Assembly (NCBI RefSeq): GCF_016587435.1
Contig: NZ_BNJJ01000036.1
Location: 1 to 60,573 of the forward strand
Origin: Dictyobacter formicarum
GTDB taxonomy: Bacteria > Chloroflexota > Ktedonobacteria > Ktedonobacterales > Ktedonobacteraceae
Direction of reading: 5' to 3'
DNA: 60,573 nucleotides
Below are positions 51,956 to 60,189 of the stretch, one piece after another; position 1 is the stretch's first letter, and the number at the start of each line of letters is the position of its first letter. Under the pieces are notes generated by a model. That model had not been told where the DNA came from, made no database searches, and saw nothing but the letters and a program-made list of their open reading frames with translations. Made by a program: the position numbers and the translations under genes.

Positions 51956-52584
51956 CTTTCCCAACCTTTCTGTGCATTCGAGTGTTCAGCATCTCGTGTT
52001 ATCGCACTTCTTTGCATCGCATGAAGAAAGGGATCTTCTCTATCGAGCTCTTGAAGTGTTGCCTGGAGATGCTGATAGTGCTCATACTCGCTATGTTCTC
52101 TCCCCCATGCACGTAGAAATTCCCAATCATCACGACCACCAGGAGATTTATCCTTTGTTAGCATCTTCACGGGGCTCGGCTGACCAGACTGGTGATCTTC
52201 TCCCCTCCCGGCCAGCACAATATGAATGTGCGGATCATCTGTATTTGTATGATGGATCGCGTACCAATGGAGCGTCTGCCCCTTATAGTGTTCAAGGTCG
52301 CGCATCACGGCGCGTGTCCACTCCATCCAATCCAGGATTGGCTCTTCTTGAGAAGGAGAGAGCACAAAACGGTGATAGCTGACCGCTCTGGAGGTATGTG
52401 CCATAATCTCTTCCTGGATGTCCTTTCTGTCGACATGATCTTCCACTGCGCCGAAGAAAAAGCGCTGCTCGCGCGTCTCTTCAGATCCTCGGGGCCTGTA
52501 TTGGAGATATTTCAGGTGGTAGGCCAGCTTTTTGCCTGCCACCTGCTTCTTTCCCTTGACGAAACCTGTCCCTTTCGCAATCAT
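51952..52584 (-). CDS. MobP/VirD2-like relaxase
   Basis: A 210-aa conjugative relaxase. LAYHLKYLQYRPRG fits motif I, where a Tyr acts as nucleophile, and HHTNTDDPHIHIVLAGRG is the three-His metal site. The middle contains YHRFVLSPSQ and WTRAVMRDLEHYKGQTLHWY, typical of this family. It nicks the transfer origin and stays bound to the 5' end. It is shorter than most relaxases, since no helicase or primase domain is fused. It overlaps the RHH gene by ATGA and the TraG gene by ATGA. Confidence 0.87.
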   Translation of the reverse strand: MIAKGTGFVKGKKQVAGKKLAYHLKYLQYRPRGSEETREQRFFFGAVEDHVDRKDIQEEIMAHTSRAVSYHRFVLSPSQEEPILDWMEWTRAVMRDLEHYKGQTLHWYAIHHTNTDDPHIHIVLAGRGEDHQSGQPSPVKMLTKDKSPGGRDDWEFLRAWGREHSEYEHYQHLQATLQELDREDPFLHAMQRSAITRDAEHSNAQKGWER

Positions 52585-53039
52585 GCCTGTTCATTGCCCG
52601 CACGAGCGGCGAGATCCTTGCCTACTTTGACTCTGGCATCGTCATAGACGTGCAACGCGAACTGGGCATCATCCCTGGCCAGCAACGCATAGACCATGCG
52701 CCGACTCAAGCCCCCTTCACGGATGGCTCGTACGATCAAGGAGGCCAGACGATCATCGCTTCGGCGCGTAACCGCCTTCATCTCATTGAGGATCTCAAGC
52801 TGCATATCTTCCCGCAACTCGGTGCGCAACTGCGACAAAGATTTGCGCAGCTCATGCTGAAGCAAATCGCGAATGACTGGCAACGATTGTTGCTCGATCG
52901 TCTCCCCTTTTTTCAATCCCAACCCCAAACGTAGCAACTCTTCCGCGACCTGGCTACTATACCCATCGCTCCCAGCTAAATCGCGGATCGCGGCTCTCAA
53001 CGCCGGATCCAAATAGATATTGAGCCGTTCTTTTTTCAT
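52581..53039 (-). CDS. Ribbon-helix-helix relaxosome accessory protein (MobC-like)
   Basis: A 152-aa protein with an N-terminal ribbon-helix-helix (ERLNIYLDPALRAAIRDLAG, then YSSQVAEELLRLGL) and a long helical C-terminal part. RHH proteins in this position bind the origin of transfer and load the relaxase. The stop overlaps the relaxase start, so the three genes are an operon. An oriT is expected in the upstream region at 53040-53386. Confidence 0.78.
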   Translation of the reverse strand: MKKERLNIYLDPALRAAIRDLAGSDGYSSQVAEELLRLGLGLKKGETIEQQSLPVIRDLLQHELRKSLSQLRTELREDMQLEILNEMKAVTRRSDDRLASLIVRAIREGGLSRRMVYALLARDDAQFALHVYDDARVKVGKDLAARAGNEQA

Positions 53040-53386
53040 CTATTCCTTCCATTTCATCTCAGTGCTGATGTGACACTCCGATTTTTTGCTGACACTCAAA
53101 TAGTGCTTCCTCGTTCCTCTTCACAAGCCTTTCCTGGAGTCAATAGCGCTGCTCGAGTGTGGGAGCGGAGCTCCCTTTATCTTGCCTACCCGCTCGCAAG
53201 CGTGGTAGACCCTACGCTGGGGTGGCTGTCGCGTTCGCTCGGCACCTCAACGCTTCGGAATTTTACGCGCCCAAACATATCAGGCAGACTGGTGGAGGTA
53301 GCGCTCATTGATCCACTTTCTTGAGGAAATCTCAAAAGGAGATTCTCTTCTTGTTCGCATGAAGAGAATCCTTGATAGCATCATGG
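53040..53386. other. Intergenic region, possible oriT, with a hairpin
   Basis: 347 bp without a gene. It lies just upstream of the RHH-relaxase operon, where oriT is usually found, but no nic consensus is recognised by eye. A 10-bp perfect hairpin at 53341-53370 (GATTCTCTTC / GAAGAGAATC) is close to the stop of the converging gene. Confidence 0.4.
53341..53370 (-). terminator. Hairpin after the resolvase-like gene
   Basis: GATTCTCTTC and GAAGAGAATC pair around TTGTTCGCAT, 17 bp past the stop at 53387. In leftward reading CTCCTTTTG follows, a weak T-tract. Probable terminator of the leftward gene. Confidence 0.5.
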
Positions 53387-53791
53387 TCAGCGTGAGCGCA
53401 GACAGTGGACAATCTCCTCCAGATTTGCCGCTTGAGGTGTTTGTGTGTGGGGAACAATGATCAGACCTTGCTGGCACAATTTTGTTGGTTGTGGGTCCAG
53501 ACAAATGACCTCGATACTAGCGTTTAGCGCATCGATGAGAAAATTCAGTACATGACCCAGATGATGTTTATAAATATGATCAAACGAAGGCAACAGCAGC
53601 ACCTGGAACGCCTGCCGATCTATCGCATCCTTTAAATCAGCAAATATTGTTTTGCTGGAGTCAATATCATAATAGACTGCTTCTAGAAAATACTCATGCT
53701 CTGTGCAATATGTCTCCGCAGCTTGCAGAACATCGCTCTTCTCCTCCGCATAAACCGAATAAAGAGCCGCCCGCGCCGTAATAATTTGCAT
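53387..53791 (-). CDS. Resolvase-fold protein without catalytic residues, next to CRISPR
   Basis: A 134-aa protein that follows the catalytic-domain pattern of serine recombinases: RAALYSVYAEEKSDVLQAAE (like RAALYARVSTDEQ), YFLEAVYYDIDSSKTIFADL and QAFQVLLLPSFDHIYKHHLG (like FDVVLVYSLDRLSRN), then ASIEVICLD. Every catalytic residue is replaced: the Y-x-R-x-S motif is Tyr-Ser-Val-Tyr-Ala and the Arg-rich loop has none. There is no DNA-binding domain. It cannot cleave DNA. It is divergent from the CRISPR array. Family assignment is by pattern and is not certain; a relation to recombinases rests on five aligned strands and helices. Confidence 0.62.
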   Translation of the reverse strand: MQIITARAALYSVYAEEKSDVLQAAETYCTEHEYFLEAVYYDIDSSKTIFADLKDAIDRQAFQVLLLPSFDHIYKHHLGHVLNFLIDALNASIEVICLDPQPTKLCQQGLIIVPHTQTPQAANLEEIVHCLRSR

Positions 53792-54064
53792 TCCATGTCC
53801 CTTTCACCGTTATGATTAGCCTGAGATGACCGCAAAACCTCTTCAAGATACGTGCAATGCTATCATGCATGGATCTGGATAAGCGGCTAAAGAATTTTAG
53901 GTATATGAGCATGCAATACGCAGGGCTTTTGCCTGCCTTTTTACGGACATTTTCGTTGAATTACTGCCAGCATGCAATGAAAAACTTTCTCTTATCATTG
54001 AAATTGGCCAGAGTTGATAGCTATTTTTCTAAACCTCCTCAAAATATGCCCGTATATAGGTTCG
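53792..54064. other. Intergenic region with an orphan rho-independent terminator
   Basis: No gene. At 53920-53942 GCAGG-GCTTTTG-CCTGC followed by CTTTTTA is a good plus-strand terminator, although no plus-strand gene lies upstream; it may end a small RNA that starts near 53810. ATGCAAT is repeated at about 53911, 53969 and (inverted) 54147. Confidence 0.5.
53920..53942 (+). terminator. Orphan plus-strand terminator
   Basis: 5-bp GC stem with a U-tract. See the surrounding region. Confidence 0.6.
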
Positions 54065-54206
54065 TTTCGAAAATCACTTTACGTTTATCTGAGAAAGGTA
54101 TATATTAGGACAGTTTTAGTCCCGTATATGCTCGTATTGAGTGATATTGCATGCAAAAACCTCTCGAAAATCGACGCCAATTTTGGACAAAAAGTGATTT
54201 TCGAAA
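54065..54206. repeat. 16-bp inverted repeat with 110-nt spacer before the CRISPR array
   Basis: TTTCGAAAATCACTTT (54065-54080) is perfectly complementary to 54191-54206. The spacer contains a small GGAC/GTCC hairpin. No flanking target duplication is seen. It could fold into a long hairpin RNA or be a small transposon relic. Confidence 0.75.
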
Positions 54207-54333
54207 GCCATTGACAGAGAACGAAAAATAGCATATAAACAGAGAAGAACCGACGCGCTGAGAAGCCAAAACAAAGGCCTTGCAACAAAAAAAGGTCATT
54301 TTATAACCACCTAACTACTTTACTCGATCCTCA
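54207..54333 (+). promoter_or_regulatory. Probable CRISPR leader
   Basis: 127 bp, A+T-rich, between the inverted repeat and the first CRISPR repeat. Repeats at the other end are degenerate, which is typical of the leader-distal side, so transcription rightward from here is inferred. Confidence 0.55.
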
Positions 54334-56488
54334 GTAGCAGAGCGAACGATCCGGCAGAGGATACTGTAAGTTACCGTCATACTCGATGTTATGCCCTGCC
54401 TCCATTGTAGCAGAGCGAACGATCCGGCAGAGGATACTGTAAGCCAGGACCTCGCGAGCGGCCTCTATATACTTTGCGGGGTAGCAGAGCGAACGATCCG
54501 GCAGAGGATACTGTAAGAGTATAACCCCTCGTCTATTAAGGCGATGGGACATGTAGCAGAGCGAACGATCCGGCAGAGGATACTGTAAGACTGAGCATCA
54601 CTTGATCCGCAATAGCATCACATTGGTAGCAGAGCGAACGATCCGGCAGAGGATACTGTAAGTGTCGCGCCTGGCTGCGGCAAAAGATCCGTGTGGCGTA
54701 GCAGAGCGAACGATCCGGCAGAGGATACTGTAAGTGAAAATCATCCCGCGTTGCGCTATCTTCTCCGCAGGGTAGCAGAGCGAACGATCCGGCAGAGGAT
54801 ACTGTAAGACTACGACCTGGGACTCATCGGTTGTCGGTGGTGGGTAGCAGAGGGAACGATCCGGCAGAGGATACTGTAAGTCCAGCAAGCGCGAATGATT
54901 ACAGTTACAATGTCAACGTAGCAGAGGGAACGATCCGGCAGAGGATACTGTAAGAGTTCTTCATCAGCCCCATGATCTCCGACATGCCACAGGTAGCAGA
55001 GGGAACGATCCGGCAGAGGATACTGTAAGCAGGTTGCCATATTGGGTTGCGAGCACGAGCCCGGTGGGGTAGCAGAGGGAACGATCCGGCAGAGGATACT
55101 GTAAGAATGGTAAAACGCGGCACAATCGCGTTAGGAAGAAGTAGGTAGCAGAGCGAACGATCCGGCAGAGGATACTGTAAGTTCTATCGATACTGTGTGT
55201 CTTTGATTTCCAGAGAGGTAGCAGAGGGAACGATCCGGCAGAGGATACTGTAAGTTTGGCCTGGCACGTCAAAAATGAGCCATGTTTCGGGTAGCAGAGG
55301 GAACGATCCGGCAGAGGATACTGTAAGATCAATCCAGCGAATCTCAATAGAATTGCCGCCCCTCGAGTAGCAGAGGGAACGATCCGGCAGAGGATACTGT
55401 AAGGTCTCAAGACTGGCAGGATTCTTTAGGCGGCGATGATAGGTAGCAGAGCGAACGATCCGGCAGAGGATACTGTAAGAGGTACACGGCGTGCCCTTTG
55501 ACGCGCTCAAGTTGCCAAGTAGCAGAGGGAACGATCCGGCAGAGGATACTGTAAGGGCATTTTTTCAATGTCGTAGAGATCCAGATAGAAACCGTAGCAG
55601 AGCGAACGATCCGGCAGAGGATACTGTAAGAGGAGGGCCAGGAGGTTATTCAAAGTGCAGAAAATCGTAGCAGAGCGAACGATCCGGCAGAGGATACTGT
55701 AAGTTCTATCGATACTGTGTGTCTTTGATTTCCAGAGAGGTAGCAGAGCGAACGATCCGGCAGAGGATACTGTAAGTGCTCGAAGCGAAGTCGCGCATGC
55801 AAAGCGGCTGTAAGTAGCAGAGGGAACGATCCGGTAGAGGATACTGTAAGCGGCCGTGTGATAGCCAGCACCTCAAAGACATCGGGTAGCAGAGGCAACG
55901 ATCCAGCAGAGGATACTGTAAGTCCTTGACGTACTTGCTAACAAGTGTATCCAGTGCATGTAGCAGAGGGAACGATCCGGCAGAGGATACTGTAAGTGCA
56001 TGGTCTTAGAGCCACCGCTGATATTTTTGAGATAGCAGAGGGAACGATCCGACAGAGGATACTGTAAGGCGTTCTTCTGGCAATCGGCCCATGGCTTAGT
56101 CAGATAGCAGAGGGAACGATCCGACAGAGGATACTGTAAGCTCTATCGCTGATCAGCGGCGTGCCTGGGTCATCAGATAGCAGAGGGAACGATCCGACAG
56201 AGGATACTGTAAGTCTGCAAGTAGTCAATAGCAATCAGATCGAAGCCATATAGCAGAGGGAACGATCCGACAGAGGATACTGTAAGCTATGACCTCTAGC
56301 CCTGCTACTGCTGTCAGCGGATAGAATAGCAGAGGGAACGATCCGGCAGAGGATACTGTAAGTATGGACGTGACGATGGTGGCAGTAACCAGGAGGTGTA
56401 GCAGAGGCAACGATCCGGCAGAGGATACTGTAAGGTTGAATTGAAGCAAGCTGCAAGGTAGCAGAGGCAACGATCTGGCAGAGGATAC
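54334..56488 (+). CRISPR. CRISPR array, 30 repeats of 37 nt and 29 spacers
   Basis: The 37-nt repeat begins GTAGCAGAG[C/G]GAACG and ends GGATACTGTAAG. I place repeats from 54334-54370 to a truncated last one at 56458-56488; spacers are 35-39 nt except the last (23 nt). Position 10 of the repeat alternates between C and G along the array. Repeats from 55814 onward collect further changes (GGTAG, CCAGC, CCGAC and an initial A), and the last loses its 3' end, so the left end is the leader side. Spacers 12 (55182-55217) and 19 (55704-55739) are identical. The size and neighbours fit a type III-B system. Confidence 0.98.
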
Positions 56489-56843
56489 CGCTCTCTTCTT
56501 TTCTCTAACTTTTCCTGTAAATGCAGTCGCTCCAATTTGATGGCTCATATTTTGCCCCTCCCTTCATCTCCGATTCAGAAATATTTATGAGATTTTTCAT
56601 AGATGTTTCTGATGCTTCCAAGCTGTACAAAAGTTTATACTATTTCTGTTTGAATCACAGGTGATGCAAAAGGTTCGCAATGTGTAGAAGCATGTTACAA
56701 GTATGAAAAATAATGCCAATTCTATACTGAGCATTTAATGCTTAATAGACATATGAGCATTATTGTGCTAAAATACTCAAAATTATTGCGTATAAATAGC
56801 TCAGTTAGCATAATGATAGTATATGGACAGGTAGGAAGGATTC
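56489..56843. other. Intergenic region between array and cas10
   Basis: 355 bp, A+T-rich, no gene. It contains the short palindrome AGCATT-T-AATGCT at 56730-56742 and must carry the promoter of the cas operon. Confidence 0.55.
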
Positions 56844-58892
56844 ATGCCATATCTGTTTCTCTTTCATATTGGACCAGTACAGAGTTTTATTGCGAGTGCG
56901 CGACGAACTCGCGATCTCTGGTTCGGTTCCCAATTGTTGAGCGATCTCTCATGGACGGCGGCAGCCTCTATTGCCGAGTCTTATGATCCTTCAGCGCTGA
57001 TTTTTCCTTTTTTTTCGGCTGGTGAGCTACGCTTACAGGCTACAGAGCGCAATGTGTCGAATAAGATCGTTGCTTTGCTGGAGCCAAAAGAAAGCTGTGC
57101 TGCCTTTGCCGCAACGGTAAAACTAGCAGTGGAGCAGCGTTTGGGAAGCATTACTAATAAGCTTTACCATGACATGCAGGGAATTGACTTTAAACGAGAC
57201 GTCATGGACGAGCAACTCAAGGATTGTCTGGAGTTTTTCTGGGTGGTGCTCCCTTTTCCTTATGAGGGCGATAGCAACTACTCCAACGTACGCAGGCTGT
57301 TGGAAGCACAGATGGCGGCGCGCAAGGCGACTTATACCTATCAGCCAGTCACCTGGGGTAGCACCCATCATAAATCCTCGATTACCGGCACCCTTGAGAG
57401 TGTCATCCCGCAGGAAATTTACGCTAAACCAGAGAAGCAACGCGCCAAAGAGCTCTTTGACAATTTTCGCGCCGGACCAACTGAACATCTTTCAGGCATC
57501 GATCTGCTTAAGCGTCGAGGAGAATTTCCGGAGAAGGCTTTTGCACGGGCCTTTTTTCTAAGTACATCGCATATCGCAGCACAGCCTTTCCTTGATCGTT
57601 TAGAGCAGCTTTCTAAAGCCTCAGAACAGAGCCTGAAAGATGCGTGGAAGAAATATCATGCATATATTGAGCATTATCTTCCGACATTGGAACATGAGCG
57701 ATTTCGGAGAGAGGCGGCGGCACGACCTCACACGATCCTTGGGCGCGCCGATGGGGCATTGTTGTTTGAGGAGCATCTTACCGAGCATGCCAATAAAGAT
57801 ACCGCCATTTTGCAGCAGGCATTGAAGCTGTTCGCTGATTTTAAGAAGGAAGTGAATCGTGTTGCTGCGCAGAAGTCGAGCGCCGCAGGAAACGAGGATC
57901 TGATTCAGAATTTAGAGATCGATCCATATTATGCGATTGTCGTTGCGGATGGTGACGAGATCGGTAAGGCGATTGACACGCTGGCAAGACGGGATGGTGG
58001 TCCCCAGAGTCATCAACGCTTCTCTCAGCGGCTGGCCTTGTTTGCCGGGAAGGCTAAACAGATCGTTCGAGACCATCGTGGAACACCTATCTATACTGGT
58101 GGTGACGATGTGCTGGCATTGGTGCCGCTTCATAAGTTGCTCGATTGCACGAATGAACTTGCGAAAGCCTTTAAAGAGGCCCTGGAGCCAGCCTTTAAAA
58201 AAGCCCTGGAGCCGGTATTAGAAGATATGAAAGTTCCAACGCTCTCGATGGGTGTGGTGATTGTCCACCATCTTTCTTTGCTACAGGAGTCTTTGGAGCT
58301 GGCTCGTAGAGCGGAACGGCTGGCGAAGGGCGTGAAGGGCAAGAACGCCCTGGCTATTCTGATCAGTAAGCGCGGTGGAGAGCAATCCATTATCAGAGGT
58401 CCACGGGAGAAGGTTAATGTGGCTCTCGAACAATATATTGAATATTATCGAGCTGGCGTGATCCCTTATGGCCTGGCATATGAGCTGAGAACAATGTATC
58501 AACAACTCCTGCCGATCGAGCAGAGGCTGTCAGATGAGCTGAAAGAGGTGATCTGGAGCAACGCGAAACGCATCATCAAGCGCAAGATGGAGCTTCCGGG
58601 CAGCAAAGTCCGGCAGGCGTCCACTTCGCAGCGAAAATCTGATGAGGAGAAAAAGATGCAGGATGCATTGGCGAAAGAGATCTTATTGACTCTACTGAGT
58701 CCTATCGAGGGGAGGCCAGCCCAGGATCGCCTGTTCGAGAACGTCACGATCGATTCCCATGAAAAGCTCATTCCTTTGCCAGAATTTATCAATGAGCTCC
58801 TGATCGCTCGTGAGCTGGCAGAGGCCAGGCAGCTGGCCGAAGGGACAAAGATCACGCTAACGCCAAAGACTGTAGAAGGGATGAATGCATGA
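56844..58892 (+). CDS. cmr2: Cas10 / Cmr2 of a type III-B CRISPR system, without HD domain
   Basis: A 682-aa Cas10. It begins directly with the Cmr2 N-terminal signature FLFHIGPVQSFIASARRTRD followed by LWFGSQLLSDL; there is no upstream HD nuclease domain. The first palm part is YAIVVADGDEIGKAI (363-376) and the second carries the cyclase motif IYTGGDDVLALV, GGDD at 419-422. The C-terminal helical domain follows. It should make cyclic oligoadenylate on target RNA binding but lack the ssDNase of HD-bearing members. AGGAAGG fixes the start. The stop overlaps the cmr3 start as ATGA. Confidence 0.95.
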   Translation: MPYLFLFHIGPVQSFIASARRTRDLWFGSQLLSDLSWTAAASIAESYDPSALIFPFFSAGELRLQATERNVSNKIVALLEPKESCAAFAATVKLAVEQRLGSITNKLYHDMQGIDFKRDVMDEQLKDCLEFFWVVLPFPYEGDSNYSNVRRLLEAQMAARKATYTYQPVTWGSTHHKSSITGTLESVIPQEIYAKPEKQRAKELFDNFRAGPTEHLSGIDLLKRRGEFPEKAFARAFFLSTSHIAAQPFLDRLEQLSKASEQSLKDAWKKYHAYIEHYLPTLEHERFRREAAARPHTILGRADGALLFEEHLTEHANKDTAILQQALKLFADFKKEVNRVAAQKSSAAGNEDLIQNLEIDPYYAIVVADGDEIGKAIDTLARRDGGPQSHQRFSQRLALFAGKAKQIVRDHRGTPIYTGGDDVLALVPLHKLLDCTNELAKAFKEALEPAFKKALEPVLEDMKVPTLSMGVVIVHHLSLLQESLELARRAERLAKGVKGKNALAILISKRGGEQSIIRGPREKVNVALEQYIEYYRAGVIPYGLAYELRTMYQQLLPIEQRLSDELKEVIWSNAKRIIKRKMELPGSKVRQASTSQRKSDEEKKMQDALAKEILLTLLSPIEGRPAQDRLFENVTIDSHEKLIPLPEFINELLIARELAEARQLAEGTKITLTPKTVEGMNA

Positions 58893-60184
58893 GTATCTGG
58901 ATTATCGAGCCACATGATCCGCTCCTCTTTCGCGATGGACGGCCTTTTGGGGCATCACCGGGAGCTATAGCACGCTCGCTTCCCTTTCCCTTCCCATCTA
59001 CTATCGCGGGAGGGACGCGTTCACAGATCGGCATGGATGAGCATGGGCTTTTTCACTTCACCAGCGATAAAAATTTAGTCATGCTCAAAAAGATCGGTAT
59101 CCGTGGCCCTATCCTTGTGCAGCTTCCTCACAATAGCCAAGAACAGGCTCAGTGGCTGGCACCGGCTCCCTTGGATGCGCTCCCTTTCCAGATCAAAAAG
59201 GATGGAGAGGATGAAGAATGGCGCCCCACTCAGTTTAGCGTCGAGCAGCTCGTTCCCCTAACACCATTGGCGGAAGCTATGAACGATCTGAATAGCGGCG
59301 ACAACTCACAGCCCCCTCTCTGTCTGGCAGGATTGCTAAATCCTACTGGTGAGAAGCCCAGCACAAATACACCCGCGTACTGGCATTGGGATCGATTTGT
59401 GTCCTGGCTGACGAATCCCGCTGCGGAGAGCTGGAAAGCCATTACAGCCCGTGAGCTCGGCATCAAAGGGCCGATCAGCGAAGAGCGCGTTCACGTCTCC
59501 ATCGATCGGAAAACCCGTACGGGCCGCGATGGATATCTCTTTGCCACCTCTAGCCTGGAGTTTACTGCCAGCGAAAAGACGGAAGAGCAGGAAAGAGAGC
59601 AGCAGCCAGCCTCCCTGGCGCAGGCACGTCAGCTGGCACTGGTCGTGATGCTCGATGAGCAAGGTTTACAGCCTCAACCGGGACCCGGTTGCCTGGGCAG
59701 CGAACGACGCCTTGTCAACTGGGCACGCAGCCAGATGGAAGAGGTCGCATGCCCGAAGGCTATCAAGGATAGCATCATCGCAAGTGGGGCCTGTCGCCTG
59801 GTCTTGTTGACGCCCACCTACTTTGCCCAGGGCTATCGGCCGAGCTGGATCTTGTCAGAGCGCCAAGGTGTCAAGCCCGAGCTCAGAGCTATCGTGAACC
59901 GACGCCCTCAGGTGGTCTCGGGATGGGACATCGCCAAGGAGGGCCGCAAAAAATCCGTTCGGCTCGCGCCCGCTGGTACCGTTCTCTTCCTGAAACTTAA
60001 AGGCGATCAGGCAGCAATTGGAAGATGGATTGACCAGACCTGGCTGCACTGCATCAGTGATAACGGTGATGCTGACGGCTCATCCGAGCAATATCGGCTC
60101 GACGGATTTGGACTGGCCGCTCTCGGCACCTGGTTGGGCGATCCAGTGCAAATGGGGAACCCTTCTCAACGGAAAGGAGAATAG
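58889..60184 (+). CDS. cmr3: Cmr3 (Cas5-type RAMP) of the type III-B complex
   Basis: A 431-aa RAMP protein. The N-terminus WIIEPHDPLLFRDGRPFGAS is the classic Cmr3 opening, followed by PFPFPSTIAGGTRSQIG. A central ERVHVSIDRKTRTGRDGYLF and a late GFGLAALGTW are conserved. Cmr3 caps the 5' end of the crRNA beside Cas10. It overlaps cmr2 by four bases. It has a slightly Gln/Glu-rich insert at about 225-240. Confidence 0.95.
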   Translation: MSIWIIEPHDPLLFRDGRPFGASPGAIARSLPFPFPSTIAGGTRSQIGMDEHGLFHFTSDKNLVMLKKIGIRGPILVQLPHNSQEQAQWLAPAPLDALPFQIKKDGEDEEWRPTQFSVEQLVPLTPLAEAMNDLNSGDNSQPPLCLAGLLNPTGEKPSTNTPAYWHWDRFVSWLTNPAAESWKAITARELGIKGPISEERVHVSIDRKTRTGRDGYLFATSSLEFTASEKTEEQEREQQPASLAQARQLALVVMLDEQGLQPQPGPGCLGSERRLVNWARSQMEEVACPKAIKDSIIASGACRLVLLTPTYFAQGYRPSWILSERQGVKPELRAIVNRRPQVVSGWDIAKEGRKKSVRLAPAGTVLFLKLKGDQAAIGRWIDQTWLHCISDNGDADGSSEQYRLDGFGLAALGTWLGDPVQMGNPSQRKGE

Positions 60185-60189
60185 CCATC

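Noticed and set aside
53857..54299. Short frames on both strands before the CRISPR array
   Set aside because: They cross the orphan terminator and the inverted repeat, lack ribosome sites and have biased composition.
54331..56548. Several minus-strand open frames inside the CRISPR array
   Set aside because: They encode tandem translations of the repeat itself (YSILCRIV or LQYPLPDRSLCY), not proteins.
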